From Alistipes sp. Zagget8 (GTDB lineage: Bacteria > Bacteroidota > Bacteroidia > Bacteroidales > Rikenellaceae), in the NCBI GenBank assembly GCA_001941065.1, contig MSHJ01000016.1, positions 62,001 through 126,000 of the forward strand: a stretch of DNA of 64,000 nt, read 5' to 3'. Both the position numbers and the translations under genes were made by a program. Shown here one piece after another: positions 42,864-52,521 of this stretch (position 1 is the first letter of the stretch; every line of letters begins with the position of its first letter). The notes beneath the pieces are model-generated. The model ran no database searches and was not told the DNA's origin. It saw only the letters and a program-made list of their open reading frames with translations.

Positions 42864-43958
42864 ATGCCGGAACACAAACTCAAAATAGGCATCACGCAGG
42901 GCGACACGAACGGCATCGGCTGGGAGGTCATCCTCAAAGCGCTCGCCGACCCGCGCATGACGGAGCTCTTCACCCCCGTCGTCTACGGTTCGCCCAAAGC
43001 CGCCGCCTATTACCGAAATACCCTTGCGGAGACAGAACCTGTCTCCTTCAACCCCGTGGCTTCGGCCGCCGAGGCACGCCGCGGAAAGGTCAACCTCGCG
43101 GCCTGCGGCGAAGGAGCCGAAATCCTCCCGGGCAAAGCGGCAGCCGATGCGGGCCGCGCCGCCGTGGAGGCGCTGAACGCAGCCGTCCGCGACCTGAAGG
43201 AGGGGCATCTCGACGCCATAGTCACGGCCCCCTTCGACAAGGAAACCGTGCAGGCCGACGATTTCCGCTACACGGGGCACACCGAATATATGGCCGCCGA
43301 ATTCGGCGGCGAAGCGATGATGATCATGTGCAGCGACCTGCTGCGCGTGGGACTGGTCACGAAGCACATCCCCGTTTCGGAAATCGCCCGCAGCATCACC
43401 AGGGAACGGATCGTCAAAGACCTGCACACGCTGCGCCGTTCGCTCGTCGAGGATTTCGGGATTGTCGAGCCCCGCATCGCCGTCATGGCCCTCAACCCCC
43501 ACGCCGGCGACGGCGGACTGCTGGGCCGCGAGGAGCAGGAGATTATCAAGCCGGCCATCGTCGAGGCGTTCGGCAAGGGCGTGCTGGCCTTCGGGCCGTT
43601 CGCGGCCGACGGACTTTTCGCCGGCGGCGGATACGCCAAATACGACGGCATCCTGGCCATGTACCACGACCAGGGGCTGGCGCCGTTCAAGACGCTGTCG
43701 CCCGACGGGGTGAATTTCACGGCAGGGCTTCCGGCCGTGCGCACCTCGCCCGACCACGGCACGGCTTTCGACATCGCCGGAAAGGACAAGGCCGACCCGC
43801 AGTCGATGCGCAATGCGATCTACACGGCCATCGACATCGTGGAGCACCGCCGCGCGTGGGCCGAGTGGACGCGCAACCCGCTGCAGCACGCCGAGCGCGA
43901 ACGCGGCGGCCGCGACGTATCGGTCAGGGACCTGCCGCAGACCGAAAAGGAGGATTAA
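42864..43958 (+). CDS. pdxA: 4-hydroxythreonine-4-phosphate dehydrogenase
   Basis: This 364-aa enzyme acts in DXP-dependent pyridoxal phosphate synthesis. Start [20 protein letters not shown] at ATG 42864. Typical motifs are [25 protein letters not shown] (metal His), [14 protein letters not shown] and [17 protein letters not shown], and the C-terminal [20 protein letters not shown]. All metal-binding His are in place. It is followed after 89 bp by thrS; no promoter is seen between them, so cotranscription is likely. Confidence 0.95.
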   Translation: MPEHKLKIGITQGDTNGIGWEVILKALADPRMTELFTPVVYGSPKAAAYYRNTLAETEPVSFNPVASAAEARRGKVNLAACGEGAEILPGKAAADAGRAAVEALNAAVRDLKEGHLDAIVTAPFDKETVQADDFRYTGHTEYMAAEFGGEAMMIMCSDLLRVGLVTKHIPVSEIARSITRERIVKDLHTLRRSLVEDFGIVEPRIAVMALNPHAGDGGLLGREEQEIIKPAIVEAFGKGVLAFGPFAADGLFAGGGYAKYDGILAMYHDQGLAPFKTLSPDGVNFTAGLPAVRTSPDHGTAFDIAGKDKADPQSMRNAIYTAIDIVEHRRAWAEWTRNPLQHAERERGGRDVSVRDLPQTEKED

Positions 43959-44047
43959 ACGAAACAACCGGGCAACCCGGAAGCGTATTCCGTCTCGTAA
44001 TTGTGGAAGCGCCGAAGGCCCCGAAAACTTTAATTGATACACAACAA

Positions 44048-46000
44048 ATGATTAAAATCACTTTTCCCGACGGCTCGGTAAGAGAATATGCCGAAGGGAC
44101 TACTGCTTACCAGATTGCAGAGAGCATCAGCCCTCGTTTAGCTGCTGACTCGCTCGCGGCCTCGGTAAACGGCGCGACGGTGGACATGACGCGCCCGATC
44201 GAAGCGGATGCTTCGGTCAAATTCTACAAATGGGACGACGAAGAGGGCAAGCACGCCTTCTGGCACACCTCGTCGCACCTGCTGGCCGAGGCCCTCGAGG
44301 CGCTCTATCCGGGCATCAAGTTCGGCATCGGCCCGGCCATCGAGAACGGCTTCTACTACGATGTCGACTCCCCGGTGCCCATCACCGAGGCCGACCTGCA
44401 GACCATCGAAAACAAAATGGTGGAGCTCTCCCGCAACAAGGAACAGCTCCTGCGCCGCGAGGTTCCCAAGGCGGAGGCCCTCAAGACCTTCACCGAGAAG
44501 AACGACCCGTACAAGGTCGAACTCATCACGGACCTCGAGGACGGCACCATCTCGTTCTATACCAACGGCGCGTTCACGGACCTGTGCCGCGGACCGCACA
44601 TCCCCAACACGGGGTACATCAAGGCCCTGAAACTGACCTCCGTGGCCGGAGCCTACTGGCGCGGCAACGAGAAGAACAAGATGCTGACGCGTATCTACGG
44701 CATCTCGTTCCCCAAGAAATCGATGCTCGACGAGTATCTGGTGATGATGGAGGAGGCCAAGAAACGCGACCACCGCAAACTGGGCAAGGACCTCGAGCTG
44801 TTCACCTTCTCGCAGCGCGTGGGCCAGGGCCTGCCGCTGTGGCTGCCCAAAGGCGCCGCCCTGCGCGACCGCCTGGAGCAGTTTTTGCGCAACGTGCAGA
44901 AAGAATACGGCTACCAGCAGGTAATCACCCCGCATATCGGCAACAAGGAGCTTTACGTCACCTCGGGCCACTACGCCAAATACGGCAAGGACTCGTTCCA
45001 GCCCATCCACACCCCGATCGAGGGCGAGGAGTATCTCCTCAAACCGATGAACTGCCCGCACCACTGCGAGATTTACCGGTCGAAGCCCCGTTCGTACAAG
45101 GAGCTGCCCGTGCGTCTGGCCGAATTCGGAACAGTCTACCGCTACGAGCAGTCGGGCGAGCTCCACGGACTGACGCGCGTGCGCGGATTCACGCAGGACG
45201 ACGCCCATTTGTTCGTACGGCCGGATCAGCTTCTCGAAGAATTCGAACGCGTGATCGACATCGTGCTCTACATCTTCAAGACGCTGAAATTCGACAACTA
45301 CACGGCCCAGATTTCGCTCCGCGACCCGAACAACAAGGAGAAATACATCGGTTCGGACGAGAACTGGGAGAAGGCCGAATCGGCCATCATGCAGGCCGCC
45401 AAGGAGAAGGGCCTCACGACGGTGGTCGAACTGGGCGAAGCCGCCTTCTATGGCCCGAAGCTCGACTTTATGGTCAAAGACGCCATCGGCCGCAAGTGGC
45501 AGTTGGGCACGATTCAGGTGGATTACAACCTCCCGGAGCGTTTCGACCTCACGTACAAGGGCGCCGACGACCGGCTCCACCGCCCGATCATGATTCACCG
45601 CGCACCGTTCGGTTCGATGGAGCGTTTCGTGGCCGTGCTGCTGGAGCACACGGGCGGCAAATTCCCGCTGTGGCTCTCGCCCCAGCAGGTCGTGGTGCTC
45701 CCCATCTCGGAGAAATTCAACGACTACGCCCAGCGGGTTTCGGAGTTCCTCAACCGCAGCGACGTCCGCTCGGAGGTCGACGACCGCAACGAGAAAATCG
45801 GCCGCAAAATCCGCGACAACGAACTCAAGCGCATCCCCTACCTGCTGATCGTCGGCGAGAAGGAGGAGACCGAAGGACTCGTGTCGGTCCGCGCACAGGG
45901 CGAGGGCGACAAGGGCCAGATGTCGATGGAGGCGTTCCGCGACCTGATTGCCGGACTGGTCAAAGAGGAGGTCGAGGCCAACAAACTCGAAAAGAAATAA
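44048..46000 (+). CDS. thrS: Threonyl-tRNA synthetase
   Basis: This 650-aa enzyme has an N-terminal TGS domain (residues 1-60), the editing domain with [13 protein letters not shown] and the zinc/aminoacylation core with motif 1, [20 protein letters not shown], motif 2 ([20 protein letters not shown]) and motif 3 ([11 protein letters not shown]); the anticodon-binding domain follows from about residue 540. The start is ATG 44048 ([20 protein letters not shown]). infC begins within about 40 bp, as in most bacteria. Confidence 0.96.
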   Translation: MIKITFPDGSVREYAEGTTAYQIAESISPRLAADSLAASVNGATVDMTRPIEADASVKFYKWDDEEGKHAFWHTSSHLLAEALEALYPGIKFGIGPAIENGFYYDVDSPVPITEADLQTIENKMVELSRNKEQLLRREVPKAEALKTFTEKNDPYKVELITDLEDGTISFYTNGAFTDLCRGPHIPNTGYIKALKLTSVAGAYWRGNEKNKMLTRIYGISFPKKSMLDEYLVMMEEAKKRDHRKLGKDLELFTFSQRVGQGLPLWLPKGAALRDRLEQFLRNVQKEYGYQQVITPHIGNKELYVTSGHYAKYGKDSFQPIHTPIEGEEYLLKPMNCPHHCEIYRSKPRSYKELPVRLAEFGTVYRYEQSGELHGLTRVRGFTQDDAHLFVRPDQLLEEFERVIDIVLYIFKTLKFDNYTAQISLRDPNNKEKYIGSDENWEKAESAIMQAAKEKGLTTVVELGEAAFYGPKLDFMVKDAIGRKWQLGTIQVDYNLPERFDLTYKGADDRLHRPIMIHRAPFGSMERFVAVLLEHTGGKFPLWLSPQQVVVLPISEKFNDYAQRVSEFLNRSDVRSEVDDRNEKIGRKIRDNELKRIPYLLIVGEKEETEGLVSVRAQGEGDKGQMSMEAFRDLIAGLVKEEVEANKLEKK

Positions 46001-46036
46001 GACAACATATTATTAACTTAACTAATACGTACAACT

Positions 46037-46657
46037 ATCGCAGCACCGAAACCATTCCCGCCGAGGCCGTTTACCCCCGGGAATAACAGACCGAAACCGG
46101 CAGCCAATGCCAACAACCGCTTCGGGCGCCGTCCGCCCGTCAAGGAGAACCCCCACCGGATCAACAACGAGATCACGGCTCCCGAAGTGCGCGTGGTCGG
46201 TGACAACGTCGGTGAGCCCCGGGTTCTGCCGATCCGCGATGCACTCAAACTCGCCGACGAGCTGGAACTCGACCTGATCGAGATCTCGCCCAAGGCCGAG
46301 CCCCCGGTATGCCGCATCGACGATTACCAGAAATTCCTCTACCAGCAGAAAAAGAAGGCCAAGGAGCTGAAGGCTAACCAGACGAAGGTTGTGGTAAAAG
46401 AGATTCGATTCGGTCCGCAGACCGACGACCACGACTACAATTTCAAGCTCAAACACGCGCAGAATTTCCTCAAGGAGGGAGCCAAGGTCAAAGCCTACGT
46501 CTTCTTCCGGGGTCGTTCGATCGTCTTCAAGGAGCAGGGCGAAATCCTGCTGCTGCGCTTTGCCACGGACCTCGAGGAGTTCGCCAAGGTGGAGATGATG
46601 CCCAAGCTCGACGGCAAGAAGATGAATATGATGCTTGCGCCCAAGGTGAAAAAGTAG
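46037..46657 (+). CDS. infC: Translation initiation factor IF-3, probably with an ATC start codon
   Basis: IF-3 keeps 30S subunits free and proofreads the start codon. The conserved N domain begins at [20 protein letters not shown], well upstream of the only GTG (46187), and an in-frame TAA lies at 46019-46021. Between the stop and that domain there is no ATG, GTG or TTG in frame. The best start is ATC at 46037 (giving [20 protein letters not shown]); ATA at 46025 is the alternative. Non-AUG starts are known in infC, where IF-3 represses its own translation by rejecting them. The C domain has [20 protein letters not shown]. rpmI and rplT do not follow. Confidence 0.88.
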   Translation: MAAPKPFPPRPFTPGNNRPKPAANANNRFGRRPPVKENPHRINNEITAPEVRVVGDNVGEPRVLPIRDALKLADELELDLIEISPKAEPPVCRIDDYQKFLYQQKKKAKELKANQTKVVVKEIRFGPQTDDHDYNFKLKHAQNFLKEGAKVKAYVFFRGRSIVFKEQGEILLLRFATDLEEFAKVEMMPKLDGKKMNMMLAPKVKK

Positions 46658-46697
46658 CGCCAAGGCGAGTGCAAAGCAGATGCCGACGGCATAAATG

Positions 46698-46752
46698 CGA
46701 AAACAACGGCTGCGGAACGAATTTATTCGGACCGCGGGGCGTTGTTTTTGCG
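46698..46752 (+). repeat. Hairpin repeat downstream of infC, unit 1
   Basis: GCGAAAACAACG pairs with CGTTGTTTTTGC, with an inner CTGCGG/CCGCGG stem. The right side ends in T5, so it may terminate infC. A related unit lies at 46,882. Confidence 0.65.
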
Positions 46753-46881
46753 TTTACCGCGCAGCGGTGCTTTGCCGAGCCGCGAAAGCTGCTCACGGAG
46801 CACGCTTATGCCGAGCGGAGGCGAGGCATGCGACGTAAGTAGTGCCCGGGCAAGGCAGGACAGGCTGCAGGCCGTCAATAC

Positions 46882-46936
46882 GAAGCAACGATTGCAGGGA
46901 CAAATTCATTTGGCCCGGCGGTCGTTGCTTTTGCAT
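46882..46936 (+). repeat. Hairpin repeat downstream of infC, unit 2
   Basis: GAAGCAACGA/TCGTTGCTT with the internal ACAAATTCATTTGG corresponds to unit 1 (ACGAATTTATTCGG). The two are diverged copies. The 46,753-46,881 stretch between them holds no gene. Confidence 0.6.
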
Positions 46937-46949
46937 TTGCGATGCGGGG

Positions 46950-47084
46950 TTATATCTCCTCGTCGGGATCGGGACGATACCAGCTGTCCCGGTAGACGTC
47001 GGATTCCCGGCACAGGGAGAAGAGGGAGTGGAGGACGCTGGTCCAACCCTTGTGCGCACAAGCATTCGGGACAGCGACGAACAA
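46950..47084 (-). CDS. Small ORF with C-terminal VYRDSWYRPDPD motif, no ATG
   Basis: The last 16 residues (DVYRDSWYRPDPDEEI) match the end of the 46-aa protein at 47,585 (EVYRDSWERPDPDDVR). No in-frame ATG is found; TTG at 47084 would give 44 aa. It lies 76 bp behind the bactofilin gene on the same strand. It may be a small gene with a rare start or a decaying copy. Confidence 0.4.
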   Translation of the reverse strand: MFVAVPNACAHKGWTSVLHSLFSLCRESDVYRDSWYRPDPDEEI

Positions 47085-47160
47085 CCCCGTCCGGAACCTT
47101 TTGCAGGTTCCGGCGGGGTTGGACGTTTTCAGCGGAAGGCAGCTTCCGGAAGACGGAAGG

Positions 47161-47559
47161 CTACTCCTCGACAGCGACCGGAGCCGGTTCTTCGGCGGCG
47201 GATTCGGCATCAGGCAGGCAATCCTGCTCGACGGTCTTGGCCATCACCTTGCCCTGAAGGGTCACTCCGGACTCCACGCGCACCGAATCCGAGATCAGGT
47301 CGCCCGAGATGACCGCCGGCGTCCGGACCTCGATCATGCGTTTGGCGACGATCGTGCCCTTGAAATAGCCGCACACCAGAACGGTATCGCCCTCGATGTT
47401 TCCTTCGAAATGGGCCGTGGCTCCGAGCATGACGTGTTTTTTCGAGCGGACATTGCCATAAACGCTGCCGTCGATCGAAATGTCGGAATCGGACTCGACA
47501 TTCCCGTAGAGCCGCATCTTCTTCGAGATGTAGCTCTCTTCCTTTGAGAAAAGTTTCAT
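47161..47559 (-). CDS. Bactofilin-family cytoskeletal protein
   Basis: This 132-aa protein (start MKLFSKEESYISKKMRLYGN at 47559) is a single bactofilin domain: a right-handed beta-helix of short strands, such as NVESDSDISIDGSVYGNVRS, GATAHFEGNIEGDTVLVCGY and FKGTIVAKRMIEVRTPAVIS. Bactofilins polymerise without nucleotide into filaments used in cell shape and envelope organisation. The C-terminal tail is acidic and Glu/Ala-rich. It follows a 46-aa ORF by 25 bp, so the two may form an operon. Confidence 0.9.
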   Translation of the reverse strand: MKLFSKEESYISKKMRLYGNVESDSDISIDGSVYGNVRSKKHVMLGATAHFEGNIEGDTVLVCGYFKGTIVAKRMIEVRTPAVISGDLISDSVRVESGVTLQGKVMAKTVEQDCLPDAESAAEEPAPVAVEE

Positions 47560-47584
47560 ATATACCTGATTTAAAATGAATGGA

Positions 47585-47725
47585 TTAGCGGACATCATCC
47601 GGATCGGGACGTTCCCAGCTGTCCCGGTAGACCTCGGGTTCGTTCAGGATGGAAGAGCTCCATCTCAGGCAGCGCCTGCGGACGGCAGCCAACAGCTTCC
47701 GGCAGGATTTGAAAAATCGCTTCAT
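47585..47725 (-). CDS. Small 46-aa protein upstream of bactofilin, VYRDSWERPDPD motif
   Basis: An ATG at 47725 opens MKRFFKSCRKLLAAVRRRCL and ends with SSSILNEPEVYRDSWERPDP plus DDVR. The N half is strongly basic and amphipathic, the C half acidic. The C-terminal motif recurs in the ORF at 46,950 on the other side of bactofilin, which supports both being coding. I do not recognise the family. A membrane- or filament-associated role beside bactofilin is a guess. Confidence 0.6.
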   Translation of the reverse strand: MKRFFKSCRKLLAAVRRRCLRWSSSILNEPEVYRDSWERPDPDDVR

Positions 47726-48133
47726 TTGCAGTTCGGATTTTCGCACTCCCCAGTTCCGAAGGAGTCAAACATAAAGAAAGCGTGGAACTGAAATCCTACT
47801 TACATCCAACAGGCTCTGGTAAACCTTCATAGCTAAATAGGCCACAATCCCACGCCACAAGCCGTGACGCAGAAATAATGATGCCTATTCCCGCTATGAT
47901 TGAAATTTACCAGATTTACAGAGTATGAATTGAAGAAGAAAACAAAAACCAATCAATTGAAAATAAATATACTGTATAATAAGTAATTATGTTGTATCTG
48001 TATCTTCATTTGTTTTACTTGATTATTGTTATTTGGTTCTTTTTCGGTACATTTTTGTTTCTTATTTGTTCCTTAATTCGGATTATTCTTTCTACCTTTG
48101 TGGCAGGAATAACGAGTAAAGCAAGGAGGAACT
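47726..48133. other. AT-rich junction between core genome and accessory region
   Basis: This 408-bp stretch turns from GC-rich to AT-rich at about 47,770 and holds no supported gene. It probably includes the left end of the accessory element. TACCTTTG at 48093-48100 is a likely -7 element for the recombinase; AAGGAGGA lies just before its ATG. No attachment-site repeat could be identified because the other end is outside the window. Confidence 0.5.
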
Positions 48134-49267
48134 ATGCCACGAGTAAAGAAGCCTGCGAAAGTAAAAGAGCCGATTCGTCTTCGGATGAAAGAGTTGGCTA
48201 ATGGAAACAAAAGCCTATATCTGGATATATACCGGGATGGGAAGCGGACATACGAGTATCTGAAGATGTATATTATTCCCGAAACGGATTATAATGCCCG
48301 TAAGCAAAACCAAGCAACGATGGTGGCCGCCAATGCCATCAAGTCGAAACGTATTATCCAAATGACCAATGGTGAGGCCGGAATCGAAAACAGGGAAAAG
48401 GTTTTTCTTTTGGACTGGATGGATACCTACAAAGAGAATCAGGCAAAGCGAGGGAAAAAGGATGGGGAACAAATCAAGGTAACTATCCGCATCCTGAAAG
48501 ATTTTGCCGGAGAGCGAATAACGATGGATCAAATCGACAAGGCGTTCTGTCAAGAGTATATCGACTATCTGCTGACGGAATACCGGCCAAAGGGCAAGCG
48601 TGTATCGAACTTTACGCTCCATACCTACTACCGCATTCTGAACGGAGCTTTGAACGCAGCTGTGCGTGCGGAGATTATAAAGGTCAATCCTTTTACGAAG
48701 ATCAACAATTCGGATAAAATACGTCTGCCGGAGAGTAAACGCTCGTATATGACCATCGAAGAGGTACGGGCATTGATTGCTACTCCGATGAAAAACGAGG
48801 CCGTAAAACAGGCTTATTTGTTCTCTTGCTTCTGCGGATTACGGATAAGCGATATTATCGGATTGAAGTGGAAAGATGTATTTATCGACAGAGGGCAATA
48901 CCGTTTGGCTGTTTCCATGCAGAAGACCAAAGAGCCGATTTATCTGCCCCTTTCCCCCGAAGCCTTGAAGTGGATGCCGAAACGTGGAGAGAAGACATCT
49001 GAAGACCATGTATTCGATTTGCCGAGTCCGTCGATGATGAACCTGCTTATAAAACCTTGGGCGAAAGCTGCGGGAATAGACAAGCGATTTTCATTTCATA
49101 CGGCCCGGCATACGTTCGCCACGATGATGCTGACGCTCGGTGCAGACCTCTACACGACCTCGAAACTGCTCGGCCATGCCGATGTGAAGATGACACAAGT
49201 GTACGCCAAAATCATCAACCAGAAAAAGGATGATGCGGTTAATTTGGCAAACGGATTGTTCGACTAA
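48134..49267 (+). CDS. Tyrosine recombinase/integrase, first copy
   Basis: This 377-aa recombinase has an N-terminal Arm-like part, a SAM-like core-binding domain (residues 95-200) and the catalytic domain with Arg in FCGLRISDIIGLKW, Lys in MQKTKEPIYLPLS, HTARH, the second His in LLGH and the Tyr in MTQVYAKIINQ. All six catalytic residues are present. It is similar in plan to the recombinases at 62,392 and 63,582 but on the other strand. It faces into the accessory region and lies at its left end, as element integrases do; an invertase role for nearby repeats is also possible. Confidence 0.92.
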   Translation: MPRVKKPAKVKEPIRLRMKELANGNKSLYLDIYRDGKRTYEYLKMYIIPETDYNARKQNQATMVAANAIKSKRIIQMTNGEAGIENREKVFLLDWMDTYKENQAKRGKKDGEQIKVTIRILKDFAGERITMDQIDKAFCQEYIDYLLTEYRPKGKRVSNFTLHTYYRILNGALNAAVRAEIIKVNPFTKINNSDKIRLPESKRSYMTIEEVRALIATPMKNEAVKQAYLFSCFCGLRISDIIGLKWKDVFIDRGQYRLAVSMQKTKEPIYLPLSPEALKWMPKRGEKTSEDHVFDLPSPSMMNLLIKPWAKAAGIDKRFSFHTARHTFATMMLTLGADLYTTSKLLGHADVKMTQVYAKIINQKKDDAVNLANGLFD

Positions 49268-49344
49268 AGTAACCTCCGGATTTTCGGGTCTACTACTGAC
49301 GTTTTTTGCTGGTGCCGTTTATTCCCGCGCGGGTATATATAATT

Positions 49345-49394
49345 CAGTTTAGTTTGGTATCTATATATATAGGGCAAAAAACTAAACTAAACTG
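49345..49394. repeat. Perfect 11-bp inverted repeat downstream of recombinase
   Basis: CAGTTTAGTTT (49345-49355) and AAACTAAACTG (49384-49394) are exact complements around a 28-nt AT-rich centre. It is 78 bp behind the recombinase stop; a terminator or a recombination site are the main options. Confidence 0.65.
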
Positions 49395-49447
49395 GTTTCA
49401 TGAAAACACAACTGAAATACACTCCAAAACCGCAATAATGCCAAATT

Positions 49448-49519
49448 CAGCTTGCAGAGGATTGGCAAAGTCTCACGAGCGATTTATCGCTTGGGGTATT
49501 GAGTTACCCTAACTCAATA
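49448..49519. repeat. Structured repeat, unit 1 (double hairpin)
   Basis: CAGCTTGC is followed by hairpin AGCGAT/ATCGCT, the invariant CTTGGGGTATT, and the perfect hairpin TATTGAGTTA/TAACTCAATA with loop CCC. Unit 2 at 49,643 has the same order with both sides of the first hairpin changed (CGACC/GGTCG). Confidence 0.55.
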
Positions 49520-49642
49520 AGGTTTGTATAATGGGCAAGCCCTGTGAGCAATTAAGTATACAAATTTCGTTTTTGTCGAGAAAGGCATACCGATGGCTGG
49601 CGAAAAGATAAAAGGCTCAAATAACGCCTTTTTCTCACCAAT

Positions 49643-49712
49643 CAGCTTGCTGAGAGATTTGGCACTCTCAAACGACCTATTGGTCGCTTGGGGTATTAGG
49701 CTCTTATCCCGA
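49643..49712. repeat. Structured repeat, unit 2 (double hairpin)
   Basis: CAGCTTGCTGAGAGATTTGGC, hairpin CGACC/GGTCG, invariant GCTTGGGGTATTA, then an imperfect GGGTATTAGG/CTTATCCC hairpin. It corresponds to the unit at 49,448 and keeps pairing despite changed bases. Confidence 0.5.
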
Positions 49713-50322
49713 AGCATATACATACTTCGTTTAATTACAGCTTATTAAATGGCATATATCGCTCTATGAATAACAGAATAGTACCAATATGAAGAGGGAG
49801 TTATATCTTAAATTGTGTTGAGAGGCCGAAATTGGCGCTGTTCCTATCTTGCTGAATAAAAATATTTTCATATTTTAGCATAGCAATATTTGTACTTACG
49901 CAATATGTACTGTTGTGAAAATCCAGCGAGATGTGGCCTGTTTACGAAAAATGTCAGTTCGGGCGTTACTCCATCTTTGATGGAGAAAGTTGTCGTGTGC
50001 CTTTATTTCCTGATATTTCCATTAAAAAAGTGTATTAATTATTTGGCAGTGTGGAAAATTCGTGTAAACACACACACACACAATCGCCCCGCGCGTTATC
50101 ATACAAATTATTTCTTAAAAATCAATACGTTACAGGTGTATTTCCGCAAGAAATATCCCTGCTTTTCCCGAAATTATCCGAACCTTTACACGCCGCCCTC
50201 TCCAACCTGAGGATGGCATCGTCATACCCATCGGCGGTGTATGCAGGAGCAAACGAACGTCGTGCCCGCATAGATCGCCGACGCGCTTTTTCAGTAACCG
50301 GTAAAAACAAATTCATCTATAT

Positions 50323-51537
50323 ATGACAGTAATAAAACGAATACTATTCGCGGTGTTCCTGACCGTTGCAGGACTACCGCTTTCGGCTCAGCAGAAGAGC
50401 GATTCGGCCGACTACCGCTTTAGCTTCGTGGCGGACAAGGATATGTTCTTCACCCCGTGGAGCGGCAACGGAAAAGAACTTGAGCGGTTGCTTTCGGCCA
50501 TAAATGAACACCGCTCCGCCATCGAAGCCGGACAGATGTACTTGTTGGTGACGAGCTACGGCACGGACGGCAATGCGGAACAGACCGCGACAGAGGTTGC
50601 GAAAATCCGCCGCAGTCGTGTGAAATCGGAACTGATCGTGCGCGGCAAGGTAAAAGAGGCGCATTTCGTCACCGACCAATCCTTCGATGCGGCCTACACG
50701 GACGGGAGCGGAAAATCCCTGCGTAACATCGTCATCGTCACCCTCCCAGCCTCCGTGGTGAAAGTGGCTGAGATAGCGGGTGCGGAAGCGGCGGCCCGGG
50801 TCGAAGCCTACAATAAGGAGATATCGGGCGAAGCGGAACGCGAACGCCTTGCCGCAGAAGAGAAAGCAAAAGCGGAACGGGAAGCCAAGGAACGTACCGA
50901 GCGCGAGCGTCTTGCTGCAGAGCAGGCAGCCCGCGAGAAAGCCGAGGCCGAACGGACGGAACGTGAACGCGTAGCAGCGGAACAAGCCGAAAAAGAACGT
51001 CTCGTCAGGGAGGAACAGGCCCGCCTGCAAGCCGAGCAAGCGGCCAAAGCTACTCCATACCATTTCGCCGTGCGTGCGAACCTGTTGCGTTGGGCGACCC
51101 TTACGCCCGATTTAGGCTTGGAGTGGCGCATTAACCGCCATGTGGGTATCCTCGTGAACGGCTCGTGGACTTCGTGGACATGGAACGACAGCGACCGCCG
51201 CTACGCCCTCTGGGAGGTGAACCCCGAAGTGCGCTATTATATAGGTAAGGAGAAGCGCGGCTATATTGGCGCGATGTACAAGGCCGGGACATTCAATTAC
51301 AAGCTCTCCGCGACCGGCAAACAGGGCGACCTGACGGGCGGCGGATTGGTAGGCGGCTACCAGCTGAAACTGAACAGAGCCCTCGCGCTCGACTTCACGC
51401 TCGGCGTGGGCTGCGTCCGTGCCGACTACGACAAATACACGGTCATCGACGGCGTGCGCGTGAAGCGCGGTAAGGAGAGCAAGAACTGGTGGGGCCCCAC
51501 ACAGGCGGGCGTAACCCTTGTATGGACGATATTTTAA
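50323..51537 (+). CDS. DUF3575-family outer-membrane protein heading the fimbrial operon
   Basis: This 404-aa protein has a signal peptide (RILFAVFLTVAGLPLSAQQ), an N-terminal OmpA-like segment with YLLVTSYGTDGNAEQTATEV, a long Glu/Arg/Ala-rich coiled coil (residues 165-245) and a C-terminal beta-barrel-like DUF3575 domain (FAVRANLLRWATLTPDLGLE to the final Phe of LVWTIF). Proteins of this type precede Mfa/Fim genes in Bacteroidetes and probably sit in the outer membrane. The coiled coil is repetitive and may vary in length. The anchor gene follows after 16 bp with a strong AAGGAGG site. Confidence 0.85.
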   Translation: MTVIKRILFAVFLTVAGLPLSAQQKSDSADYRFSFVADKDMFFTPWSGNGKELERLLSAINEHRSAIEAGQMYLLVTSYGTDGNAEQTATEVAKIRRSRVKSELIVRGKVKEAHFVTDQSFDAAYTDGSGKSLRNIVIVTLPASVVKVAEIAGAEAAARVEAYNKEISGEAERERLAAEEKAKAEREAKERTERERLAAEQAAREKAEAERTERERVAAEQAEKERLVREEQARLQAEQAAKATPYHFAVRANLLRWATLTPDLGLEWRINRHVGILVNGSWTSWTWNDSDRRYALWEVNPEVRYYIGKEKRGYIGAMYKAGTFNYKLSATGKQGDLTGGGLVGGYQLKLNRALALDFTLGVGCVRADYDKYTVIDGVRVKRGKESKNWWGPTQAGVTLVWTIF

Positions 51538-51553
51538 CAAAAGGAGGAACGAT

Positions 51554-52486
51554 ATGAAACGATCAGCATACATACGGTCATCGGAAATCACGACCGGCCG
51601 TAAAACGAACTTACCCGTGCGGGGCATGGCCGCCCTCTTTGCGGCGGTCGTCGCGCTGACAGGCTGCGTGAAGGACGACCTGTACGACACGCCGCACCCG
51701 AACCATGGCAAGATTACCCTTACGACGGATTGGACGCAGCGGACCGCAGGCATCGCCGTGCCGGAAAGCCATACGGCGTGCATCGGGGATCATAGCGCGA
51801 CATTGTCGGGCGAAAGGAATACGCTGGATCATCTTTTCGAGCCGGGAACCTACCGGGCATACATATACAGCGCGGCCGAACGGATCGGCGTAGGCGGCAC
51901 GGTGGCCACGGTATCCCCCGCGTCGGGAAATCGGGACGGCGCGGGAGCGTTCATCCACAACGCCCCGGGGTGGTTCTTTTCCTGCACGATGGATATGGCC
52001 GTAGAAGCCGACCGGCAGCATGAGTTTACGGCTGCCATGTGCCAACAGGTACGCCAGCTTACCCTGGTAATAGAACCGACGGGCGGGTCTGCCGGCCGTG
52101 TGGCCCGTATCGAGGGGTATCTCTCGGGCGCGGCCGGGTCGCTCGACTTCGCCGACGGCACGCACGGCACTCCCTCCAACGCGGAACTTGCTTTCACGAA
52201 GATAACCGAGGGCGCGGACGCCGGAAAATGGACGGCCACCGTCCGCCTGTTGGGCGTGGCGGGGAACGGACAAAAGCTGATCGCCAGGATTCATTACGAG
52301 GGCGACACTCCCGCGCCGGTATCGCTCGAAAGCGACCTGACGGCGGATCTCTCCGGTTTCAATTCGGCCAAGACAACGCCTTTGACACTCGGCGGCGAGA
52401 TCGTGGAAACGCCTGCCGAAACCGGTTTTACGGCTACGATCAACGACTGGACGCCGGTACGCGGCGGAGAGGTCGTGGCGGATTGA
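51554..52486 (+). CDS. Mfa2/FimB-like fimbrial anchor lipoprotein
   Basis: This protein of about 310 aa starts at ATG 51554, after AAAGGAGGAACGAT; the upstream in-frame ATG at 51518 lies in the previous gene. It has a lipoprotein signal with cysteine in VVALTGCVKDDLYD. The segment PNHGKITLTTDWTQRTAGIA is typical of the Mfa2/FimB (DUF5119-like) family, which anchors and limits type V pili at the outer membrane. Two beta-sandwich domains are likely (residues 50-180, 185-310). It sits between the DUF3575 gene and the adhesins, the usual anchor place. Confidence 0.82.
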   Translation: MKRSAYIRSSEITTGRKTNLPVRGMAALFAAVVALTGCVKDDLYDTPHPNHGKITLTTDWTQRTAGIAVPESHTACIGDHSATLSGERNTLDHLFEPGTYRAYIYSAAERIGVGGTVATVSPASGNRDGAGAFIHNAPGWFFSCTMDMAVEADRQHEFTAAMCQQVRQLTLVIEPTGGSAGRVARIEGYLSGAAGSLDFADGTHGTPSNAELAFTKITEGADAGKWTATVRLLGVAGNGQKLIARIHYEGDTPAPVSLESDLTADLSGFNSAKTTPLTLGGEIVETPAETGFTATINDWTPVRGGEVVAD

Positions 52487-52521
52487 TATAAGCATGCGAT
52501 AAAACGTAAAAAAGAACAGAT

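Larger units (their letters stand above)
49268..50322. other. 1-kb AT-rich non-coding region with hairpins
   Basis: No ORF here is convincing. It holds a perfect 11-bp inverted repeat at 49345-49394, a pair of structured repeats near 49,448 and 49,637, and a CA-rich stretch near 50,060. From about 50,200 the composition becomes that of the fimbrial operon, and the promoter for 50,323 should lie at 50,130-50,300, but I see no clear TAnnTTTG. Confidence 0.6.

Noticed and set aside
46187..46657. infC starting at GTG 46187
   Set aside because: It would remove the conserved [10 protein letters not shown] part of the IF-3 N domain, which is encoded in the same frame just upstream.
47989..48201. 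70-aa hydrophobic ORF before the first recombinase
   Set aside because: It overlaps the recombinase start and promoter, and its hydrophobicity follows from T-rich DNA.
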